Program-made: the position numbers and the translations under genes
Part shown: positions 5,743 to 11,537 of the stretch, piece by piece
Numbering within the stretch: position 1 is the first letter of the stretch
Layout: each line of letters starts with the position of its first letter
Origin: an uncultured Clostridia bacterium
GTDB taxonomy: Bacteria > Bacillota > Clostridia > Christensenellales > Aristaeellaceae
DNA: 11,537 nt
Assembly (NCBI GenBank): GCA_947565865.1
Contig: CANOHT010000054.1
Coordinates: 1-11,537 of the forward strand
Direction of reading: 5' to 3'
The notes under the pieces: model-generated
The model's input: the letters and a program-made list of their open reading frames with translations, nothing else
What the model was told of the DNA's origin: nothing
Database searches by the model: none

Positions 5743-8700
5743 TCAGCTTCTGGCTCTGGCGCGTTTGCGGATGACCAGCGCCAGCACCGCCGCCATCACC
5801 AGCAGCAGTCCGGCTCCGCCCAGAAGCAGCGCGAGGTTGTCATCATCGCCGGTCTGTACCGCCAAGCCCAGAGGCACGTCATAGTCGTCGATGAAGATCC
5901 ATTCATCCTCGTCGGGATCATAGACTACGCCGCGCGGGGGTGTACGCGGAGGCTGTTCAGGAACGGGCGTCTCCTCCGGCTGCTCGGGCACAGGGTCAAT
6001 CCGGCGGTTGTAGATGCTATTGGTTTCGTCGTCATAGGTGGTTTCATAGCCGGGCACCGCTTCCTCGCGGACACGGTACTCATAGGCCTCCCCCGTGGGC
6101 GCGTTGGCTGGCATTCCCCGGAAGGAGAAGCTCCACTGGTCGCCCTCGCCATAGACGTTGGCCGAAACAATGGTGGTAAAGTCCGTTTCGCCAGCCATGC
6201 GCCGCTGCAGGTTCAGCGTGATGCTCTGAGGACGCGCCCAGACCGCTTCCTCATCGTCGGACCAGAACTTGGTCACATAGATGGAAACGGTGCTGCCATC
6301 AGGCACGGGCGTCGGAATCGGCGTGGGCGATGGCGTCGGCATATCCGGCGTTACCTCGGGCGTGGCGGTGGGCGTCGCCGTGGGCGCGTTGGGCTGAGGC
6401 GTCGGCGTTGCTCCCGGTACCACCGTCGGGGTTGTTTCTGGAACCTCTGCGGGCGTCGGCACAGGCGTTGCCGAGGGGGTGGGCTCCGCTTCATAGCTGT
6501 TGATGAAGGTCACGTCCCCGCCCGCCGCGCCGTCCACCTGATAGGCGACGGAGAGCCTTCCGCCTTCATCCGTAACCGTCACCGTGACCGTGTGAACCGC
6601 CTCGTCATAGCGGTAGCCGGGGGCATTGCCGGCCAACTCGCGCAGGGTATAAGCGTATACACCCGCCCGGGTAAAGGTGATGGGCGCAAAGGCGCTGTCC
6701 CCTGGGCCGGTAATCATGATGGTATCGCTGGCCGGCATGGGCGCGTTCGCCGTCACGGCCTCCAGCCGGAATCGGAAGGTTTCCTCGCTGGGACGGACTT
6801 CGCCGGTGATCGCCTTATGCACGGGAAGCGTCAAAGACGCGGTTTCAGGGGTGTAGGCATTGGTCAGCACCAGCGGCTTCGTTTCTCCGATCACCTGACC
6901 AATCAGACTGCCGTTGGGGCCCTGCACCACCATAACCTCAAAGGTGAGGAAAGGCTCGCCCACGCTGAACACATGCCGATCCGCAAGACCGGCGGTATTC
7001 TCGGCAATCACATAAGTGTGCTTCGTACCGATGTCCTTCTCGGTATAGTGGAGCATGGTGTCGAACACGATCCGTCCCGGCTGGCCCTCGCTGGCGGCTT
7101 CATTCACGCCGTTGGCCAGCACCTTGCCGTTCTCCAGCAGCTGGAAGGAGAACTCCCCTGCCGCCAGATCCCTGCCGGTCAAAACCTTGCCGATTTCCGG
7201 CTGCCAGTCGCCTCCCGACACCGTACCGATAATCATCGTGCCGTTGCTGCCGATGCCGCCGCCACTGGAGCCGGAGGTATTGTCCGTAATCCACACCTTG
7301 GCCCGCGCCATGGCGGCCTGCTTATCAGCCTGGCTGGGAGCGTTGTTCAGGGACAGTCGCCTGCCTTTGCCGTACAGCTTTTCAACCGGTACGGGAACGC
7401 CCTTGTCCAGCCAGTTGTACTCTCCGCCGCCCAGCATGTACTGGGAGATGCGGACAAACGGGCCCTCGCCGCCATTGGCGTTGGTGACGTCAACATACAG
7501 CTCCTTACCGCCAGCATTGTCAAAGATGGCGCTGCCGTTGTTCATATAGACATAGGTGGTGGAGGTTCCGCAGCCCGCAAAGCCGGAACCGTTGCTTCCA
7601 GCGGCATTGCGCGTCACCAGCACATCCCGCAGGTAGAGCACACCGTCCTGAATCCCCGCGCGGGTACCGTTAACATAGATGCCGCCACCGCCAAAGATGC
7701 CGCCGCCCTTGCAGACGTTGCGCTCAATGTGGCCGCCGGTAATCGTTGCCTGGGTGCCGCACTGAATGAAGATGCCACCGCCGTTGTGCGCCGCGGTATT
7801 GCCGGAAACGCTGCCGCCGGTCATGGTCATCCTTGTATTGCCATTGCTGGCGGTGGTATAGCCGCCCAGCATCACGCCGCCGCCATAAAACTCGGATTCA
7901 TTATCGGTAATGACCGCGCTTCCGCTCAGATTAACATGGGAGTCGCCCAGGGCCGCAACGCCGCCGCCAAGGGCCTCGTTGCTGTTGCTCAAGGCGGCAT
8001 TGCCGGTTATTTCACCGGCAGACATGTTCAGCGTACCGCTGTACATCATCACGCCGCCGCCATACCAGCTCTTGCAGTGGCTCACGCGGCCGCCCGTCAT
8101 GTTGATCGTACCGTGCTGCGCGTACACCGCGCCGCCCGCGGTCAGGTAGCTGCCGCTCTGCTTCAAATGCTCATTGTTCTGGAGCGCCGCGCCTTCCGCG
8201 ATGTTCAGTACCGCGCCGCCGCTCACATAGACCAGGGCACGATCCGCCGAGAAGCCCCTGGTGCTGGCGCCGTCCACGGTGATGTTCCGCAGCGTCAGTT
8301 CCCCGGAACGGACGTTGATCAGATAGCCCTTATAATCGGGATAACGAATCAGCGCCATACCGGAAGGCAGGCTCCACGTCGCCGAGGCGTTCACCGTGAC
8401 CTCGCCGGTCACATAGATGCCCTCGATATTCCGCTTGGCCGCATCGGACAAAGCAGAACTGGCCAGCAGCTCATTCAGGCACTGAAGGGCCCGCTCAAAG
8501 CTCCGCACCGGCCTGTCATAGCTCAGGCCGTCATGGGCATCGTCGCCGTTCTTGCCGTCCAGATACACGCCATGGAAGACCTGGGAATACGCCGTCAGCT
8601 GGCCATTGAGCATCCCCACGCGCACATAGCCGTTAGCCCCTTCGATGGTTGTCTTCTCCACCAACGACGGATCAAGACTGCCGTCCTCCGCCTGAATCAG

Positions 8701-10962
8701 CGGGACGACCACCTGGGTATTCATGCGGTAAGCGTTGTTCAGTGCCTTCAGCACATCCTCATCCAGGGTGAAGACCAGACCGTCCGTCGTGATGCCGGCG
8801 CCGGCATTCACGATTTTGTCCTGATGGAGGCGGATGGCCCCGATCTTTGTCTGCCCGCGCAGAGAGAGGGCTTCACCGTCATGCTCGATGGCATCGACCG
8901 TCATGCCGGCGCCATCAACAATCAGGCTGCCTTGGATAATGACAGCCATATACCCGGGCGAAGCCAGGATATGTCCGGCGCCAGTCAGCGTGAGCTCCGC
9001 TCCCGGCGACACAGTCAGGTGATTGGACCTTCCGCCAGCCATGATATGATCGTTCAGGTTCAGGGTCAGCCCCTTTTGGCCCTGCGCAAGGGTAACCTTC
9101 TCAGCGACAGGCCGCGGCCGGCCTTGGGAATCCTTGGCAATCAGCTTCAGCGTATCCCCTGCGTTCGCGCCGTTCACAGCCTCCTGAAGGCTCATATACT
9201 CGACGGCCTGCGTGGCGTTCATGGCCACGTTTTCCTGAATGCCGGCGAAGTACGCGCGGCTCCCGGTGGCGCCGCTGAGCCCTTCCCCAAGGGGCACGTT
9301 GGCCGTGGCGCTGTCCGACGAAGTATTCAGACCGATCCATGTCCAGCCATCGAAGGAATGACCTGACGCGATCATCTGATTGGCGGGCGTCAGATAGAGC
9401 TTGCCACCGTAAAGATTGCAAATATCCGCCGCCTGGGTGCCGTTGCTTGCCCAGTTGCCATAGACGGCGCTTTGCCGACTTTCCTCCAGGTACAGGCGAA
9501 TGCTGCTTTCAACGCCGCCGACAACACATCCGCTCGAGCTTCCGCTGCCGCCCGTATTATCGGTAATAACCGTTTTGTAAATCAGCAGATAGGTGCTCTC
9601 ATGACCATCAGCACTGATGGCGCCGCTGCCGCGAACAGCGGAGTTGCCCTCGATGCGGCAGCCAGAGAGGGTGATATTGCCCCAGACGGCGTTTCCGTCA
9701 TCGCCATAGGCCCAGTTGGAATTGGTACACAATCCGCCGGCACTGTTGCCCTGACCGCCCTGATTGTTGCTGATGACGCAATTGTACAAGCCAAACGGTC
9801 CGCTGGTGCGCACGTCAATACCGCCAGTACGCTGTGTACTGACATTGCCATCGATGGTGGTATTGGAAATCTTCCAATTGCCGGCCTGACTGTTTCTGCC
9901 GTTCAGGCCCGCTCCGCCCAGATGCGCTCGATTGCGCAGAACACGGCTTCCCGTTATCTGCACATTGCGGCCATCAATGTGGATGCCGCCGCCCAGGCCG
10001 TCCTTCGCGTTGGTGTTCTGATTGTCAGAAACCTCACAGTTGGTCATGGTCAGCGAATCACCGTCAAAGTAGAGACCGCCGCCATAGCTCATATAGCGGT
10101 TTTTCGCCAGCGTACAGCCCTCCAGCGTCGCCGAGGCGGCTTCGGTATATAATCCGCCGCCACTGCGGCTGCCGACATTCTCCGTCCATCCGCACCCGAC
10201 CGCCTTCATCGACGTGCCGACGGCATAAACGCCGCCGCCGTTCTTGGCGGTATTCTGCATGAACCGGCAGTCTTCCAGCGTCAGCACACCGTCGGCATAA
10301 ATACCGCCGCCATTCATACCGCTCTGGCTTTCCTTGACCGTCACGCGGCGAAGCGTCAGTTTGCCCTGAGACATGGCAACCGCGCCGCCGTTCGCGCCGG
10401 GCATCACGCCGGTGAGCGTACCCTGCTCGATGATGACGCTGCCTCCCTCCTGGGTATAAGGGCGCTGGCCCTCCGCCGGGCCCCGGAGGGTATGACCTCC
10501 CATATCAAGGGTCAGCGTCCGGCCCGCAAGCGTCACGCTTTCCGTCAAATCCCGAAGCTGATAAACCGTACCGCTCTCGGGCGCGGCGTCAATGGCCTCC
10601 TGGAGCGTGGCGTAATTCACGCCTTCCGCACGGGCCGCGGCCGTCTGCTCGACAATCCGCACCTCGGTATTGTTCATCACCAGGTAGCTGCCCGATTTGC
10701 TCCACAGCGCATCCCGATATTCCGGATACATGGTCCAGACGGTTTCCAGATGCGTTGCCAGGGGCTCCTCGAAGGGAACGTCCTCGATCACATGGATAAT
10801 CTGCCCCTGCTGATCCAGGAAGGTTACCGAATATCCGCCAAGATAGGACACAGGCGAGAACACCGGCCCTGTCGTATCAGGATCGGCCACGGCTACCTGT
10901 CCCATCACCAGCATGAAGGCAAGCAGACACGCCGTCAGGCGCTTTACAGCCGATTTTCTCAT
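5743..10962 (-). CDS. Giant beta-helix surface adhesin with isopeptide domains
   Basis: This is a 1739-residue cell-surface protein. A signal peptide (1-26) ends in GQVAVA. Beta-solenoid modules follow: one at about 114-518 with GGG-Ile/Leu/Val-Tyr turns at 217, 241, 267, 293 and 323, a linking one opening at about 589 (YMSLQEAVNGANAGDTLKLI), and another from about 796 to 1245 opening with YLDGKNGDDAHDGLSYDRP. Next come two pilin (FctA/Spy0128-like) isopeptide domains (1256-1373 and 1375-1491), a Pro/Thr linker (1493-1555) and a Cna_B domain (1557-1653). Candidate cross-link triads (Lys/Glu/Asn) are 1259/1321/1368, 1383/1442/1488 and 1565/1633/1652. The C-terminus has an atypical AVQTG signal, a hydrophobic helix and the RKRARARS tail. 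I start at the ATG at 10962, because GGAGGAGG precedes it by 7 nt and the signal peptide begins there. A frame-open start at 11043 adds 27 Gly-rich residues and would bury the signal peptide. The ligand is unknown. Confidence 0.9.
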   Translation of the reverse strand: MRKSAVKRLTACLLAFMLVMGQVAVADPDTTGPVFSPVSYLGGYSVTFLDQQGQIIHVIEDVPFEEPLATHLETVWTMYPEYRDALWSKSGSYLVMNNTEVRIVEQTAAARAEGVNYATLQEAIDAAPESGTVYQLRDLTESVTLAGRTLTLDMGGHTLRGPAEGQRPYTQEGGSVIIEQGTLTGVMPGANGGAVAMSQGKLTLRRVTVKESQSGMNGGGIYADGVLTLEDCRFMQNTAKNGGGVYAVGTSMKAVGCGWTENVGSRSGGGLYTEAASATLEGCTLAKNRYMSYGGGLYFDGDSLTMTNCEVSDNQNTNAKDGLGGGIHIDGRNVQITGSRVLRNRAHLGGAGLNGRNSQAGNWKISNTTIDGNVSTQRTGGIDVRTSGPFGLYNCVISNNQGGQGNSAGGLCTNSNWAYGDDGNAVWGNITLSGCRIEGNSAVRGSGAISADGHESTYLLIYKTVITDNTGGSGSSSGCVVGGVESSIRLYLEESRQSAVYGNWASNGTQAADICNLYGGKLYLTPANQMIASGHSFDGWTWIGLNTSSDSATANVPLGEGLSGATGSRAYFAGIQENVAMNATQAVEYMSLQEAVNGANAGDTLKLIAKDSQGRPRPVAEKVTLAQGQKGLTLNLNDHIMAGGRSNHLTVSPGAELTLTGAGHILASPGYMAVIIQGSLIVDGAGMTVDAIEHDGEALSLRGQTKIGAIRLHQDKIVNAGAGITTDGLVFTLDEDVLKALNNAYRMNTQVVVPLIQAEDGSLDPSLVEKTTIEGANGYVRVGMLNGQLTAYSQVFHGVYLDGKNGDDAHDGLSYDRPVRSFERALQCLNELLASSALSDAAKRNIEGIYVTGEVTVNASATWSLPSGMALIRYPDYKGYLINVRSGELTLRNITVDGASTRGFSADRALVYVSGGAVLNIAEGAALQNNEHLKQSGSYLTAGGAVYAQHGTINMTGGRVSHCKSWYGGGVMMYSGTLNMSAGEITGNAALSNSNEALGGGVAALGDSHVNLSGSAVITDNESEFYGGGVMLGGYTTASNGNTRMTMTGGSVSGNTAAHNGGGIFIQCGTQATITGGHIERNVCKGGGIFGGGGIYVNGTRAGIQDGVLYLRDVLVTRNAAGSNGSGFAGCGTSTTYVYMNNGSAIFDNAGGKELYVDVTNANGGEGPFVRISQYMLGGGEYNWLDKGVPVPVEKLYGKGRRLSLNNAPSQADKQAAMARAKVWITDNTSGSSGGGIGSNGTMIIGTVSGGDWQPEIGKVLTGRDLAAGEFSFQLLENGKVLANGVNEAASEGQPGRIVFDTMLHYTEKDIGTKHTYVIAENTAGLADRHVFSVGEPFLTFEVMVVQGPNGSLIGQVIGETKPLVLTNAYTPETASLTLPVHKAITGEVRPSEETFRFRLEAVTANAPMPASDTIMITGPGDSAFAPITFTRAGVYAYTLRELAGNAPGYRYDEAVHTVTVTVTDEGGRLSVAYQVDGAAGGDVTFINSYEAEPTPSATPVPTPAEVPETTPTVVPGATPTPQPNAPTATPTATPEVTPDMPTPSPTPIPTPVPDGSTVSIYVTKFWSDDEEAVWARPQSITLNLQRRMAGETDFTTIVSANVYGEGDQWSFSFRGMPANAPTGEAYEYRVREEAVPGYETTYDDETNSIYNRRIDPVPEQPEETPVPEQPPRTPPRGVVYDPDEDEWIFIDDYDVPLGLAVQTGDDDNLALLLGGAGLLLVMAAVLALVIRKRARARS
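5746..5862 (-). other. Non-canonical cell-wall sorting signal
   Basis: The last 39 residues of the adhesin read AVQTG, an acidic DDDN, a hydrophobic stretch of about 22 residues (about 1710-1731) and a basic tail RKRARARS. The layout is that of a sortase substrate, with cleavage expected between Thr1704 and Gly1705. The usual Leu-Pro or Asn-Pro before x-Thr is replaced by Ala-Val. A VPLG stretch lies just before it. Confidence 0.75.
6298..6486 (-). repeat. Pro/Thr-rich linker in the adhesin
   Basis: This stretch encodes about 63 residues dominated by TPTP, TPEVTP and PTPSPTP motifs, between the second pilin-type domain and the Cna_B domain. It is probably an extended stalk and possibly O-glycosylated. 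The repeats are irregular in both DNA and protein. Confidence 0.8.
7219..8577 (-). repeat. Second large beta-helix module of the adhesin
   Basis: This stretch encodes degenerate solenoid coils with recurring GGG-Val/Ile turns at residues 967, 998, 1026 and 1060, spaced 28-34 residues apart and separated by MTGGxVSGNTA-like strands. At the DNA level this appears as many GCCGCCGCC blocks on the plus strand. A matching series with 24-30-residue spacing lies in the first module near 9970-10400. Confidence 0.75.
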
Positions 10963-11537
10963 TGCGCAACCTCCTCCATGTCCGTTGCCGTGGCCAAGGG
11001 CCCCTCCGTCTGTGCCCGATAGCCTACCGCTACCGCGCGCCACAGCCAGCGGTAATTGTCTTCCGTCAATTCATAGGCATAGGTGCTTCCCTCGGCGCCC
11101 GTGTCTATCCACGCGCCCTGATCGTCCATATACTGCCAGACAACCACAAAGCACGCATCGCACAGCGCCGTCAGCGTAATCGTATCGCCAATGCCCAGCG
11201 TCTCGCCGCTCCAGCTGGCTTCCAGCAGAATCTCATTGGGCAGCGGCGGCAAAGCAGGAGCTTCCGGCGCTGCGGGGACCTCGTTAACGGGCGGCATGGG
11301 CTCAGCGGGGGCCTCCGTGGGCTCTACTGTGGGCGTGGCCTCGGCGGGGGCTTCCGTGGGTTCTACTGTGGGCGTGGCCTCAGCGGGAGCCTCCGAGGGT
11401 TCCACCGTGGGCGTGGCCTCAGCGGGAGCCTCCGAGGGGTCCACCGTGGGCGTGGCCTCGGCGGGAGCCTCCGTAGGCTCCACCGTGGGCGTGGCCTCAG
11501 CGGGAGCCTCCGAGGGTTCCACCGTGGGCGTGGCCTC
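10959..11537 (-). CDS. Secreted repeat protein with Ig-like domain, 5' partial
   Basis: Only the C-terminal 192 residues are in the window; the frame stays open through the right edge, so the start and any signal peptide are outside. A GTG at 11522 is simply a repeat Val codon, not a likely start. The visible part begins with tandem 13-residue repeats of the type VEPSEAPAEATPT. A Pro/Ala-rich spacer follows, then an Ig-like domain of about 90 residues. That domain has features of bacterial Ig-like folds: ASWSGETLGIGDTITLTA, then VVVWQYMDDQGAWIDTG and a WRAVAVGY strand. It ends with no sorting signal or membrane helix, so it is either released or anchored through its missing N-terminus. Its stop overlaps the adhesin start as ATGA, giving translational coupling and a shared mRNA. 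A role as accessory or stalk protein for the adhesin is inferred only from position. Confidence 0.8.
   Translation of the reverse strand, partial: EATPTVEPSEAPAEATPTVEPTEAPAEATPTVDPSEAPAEATPTVEPSEAPAEATPTVEPTEAPAEATPTVEPTEAPAEPMPPVNEVPAAPEAPALPPLPNEILLEASWSGETLGIGDTITLTALCDACFVVVWQYMDDQGAWIDTGAEGSTYAYELTEDNYRWLWRAVAVGYRAQTEGPLATATDMEEVAQ
10970..10977 (-). promoter_or_regulatory. Ribosome binding site fixing the adhesin start
   Basis: GGAGGAGG is read on the minus strand, followed after TTGCGCA by the ATG at 10962. It lies inside the end of the upstream gene, whose stop overlaps the ATG as ATGA. This supports a reinitiation-coupled start and rules against the longer frame-open start. Confidence 0.85.
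11289..11537 (-). repeat. 39-bp tandem repeat array coding for 13-residue units
   Basis: Six full 39-bp units and part of a seventh lie in register with the reading frame. Each codes for Val-Glu/Asp-Pro-Ser/Thr-Glu-Ala-Pro-Ala-Glu-Ala-Thr-Pro-Thr, and the last unit decays into PMPPV. The units are nearly identical in DNA and differ mainly at Ser/Thr and Glu/Asp codons and silent sites. The array continues past the right edge, so its true copy number is unknown. Confidence 0.95.

Noticed and set aside
5551..9366. A 1271-codon open frame on the plus strand opposite the adhesin gene
   Set aside because: Its product is low-complexity and rich in Arg, Gly, His and Ala with no domain pattern, and it starts inside the sortase gene. 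It is explained by the GC-rich, Gly-codon-repeat composition of the real minus-strand gene, which has signal peptide, domains and sorting signal.
9472..10152. A 226-codon plus-strand frame with Ala/Val-rich, regular-looking sequence
   Set aside because: It mirrors the beta-helix repeats of the minus-strand adhesin. The regularity comes from the repeat periodicity, not from a separate gene.
10963..11043. A longer adhesin start adding 27 residues
   Set aside because: The added residues are Gly-rich, overlap the upstream gene in another frame, and would place the signal peptide internally. The ATG at 10962 has GGAGGAGG at 7 nt.
10959..11043. A frameshift splitting one protein into the Ig-like gene and the adhesin
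   Set aside because: The adhesin has its own signal peptide and strong ribosome binding site, and the ATGA overlap is a normal operon junction.
11289..11537. A CRISPR-like array, because of regularly spaced repeats
   Set aside because: The units are contiguous with no unique spacers, stay in frame and encode a Pro/Thr/Glu/Ala stalk, so it is a coding minisatellite.

Overview
The window looks like part of a Gram-positive anaerobe of the class Clostridia (Bacillota), probably a high-GC gut lineage of the Oscillospiraceae or Christensenellales kind. This is inferred from strong GGAGG-type ribosome binding sites, a class B sortase, a cell-wall sorting signal, pilin-type isopeptide domains and bacterial Ig-like folds. 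The genus cannot be told from the sequence alone.

Layout. (1) Positions 1 to about 1040 are AT-rich. They hold an unrecognised 201-residue protein and, convergent with it and 2 bp away, a small XRE-type repressor with its own promoter. (2) At about 1040 the composition switches to GC-rich. A plus-strand operon follows: two alpha/beta-hydrolase-fold esterases (1173-1940 and 1955-2701) and an ATP-grasp ligase (2723-3913). It has a candidate promoter, a hairpin at the start of the transcript, and a perfect 15-bp bidirectional terminator at 3942-3978. (3) Positions 4007 to 11537 form a minus-strand surface-protein operon, read from right to left. It starts with the end of a secreted protein with 13-residue Pro/Thr/Glu/Ala repeats and an Ig-like domain, cut by the window edge. 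Next is a 1739-residue beta-helix adhesin with three isopeptide-type domains and an unusual sorting signal. Last is a membrane-anchored enzyme that joins a class B sortase to a C39-like cysteine peptidase. The genes are packed by an ATGA overlap and a 2-nt gap, so translation is probably coupled.

How the genes may work together. The three minus-strand proteins look like one surface display unit. The sortase sits directly behind its likely substrate, the giant adhesin, whose C-terminal signal has AVQTG in place of a canonical LPxTG or NPQTN motif. The extra C39-like peptidase domain on the sortase is the most unusual item here: one polypeptide carries two complete-looking cysteine active sites outside the membrane, suggesting combined processing and anchoring of the neighbouring protein. 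The plus-strand operon appears to be a separate cytoplasmic cassette (ligation by ATP-grasp plus ester or acyl hydrolysis) acting on an unknown small molecule. The surface operon's promoter lies beyond the right edge.
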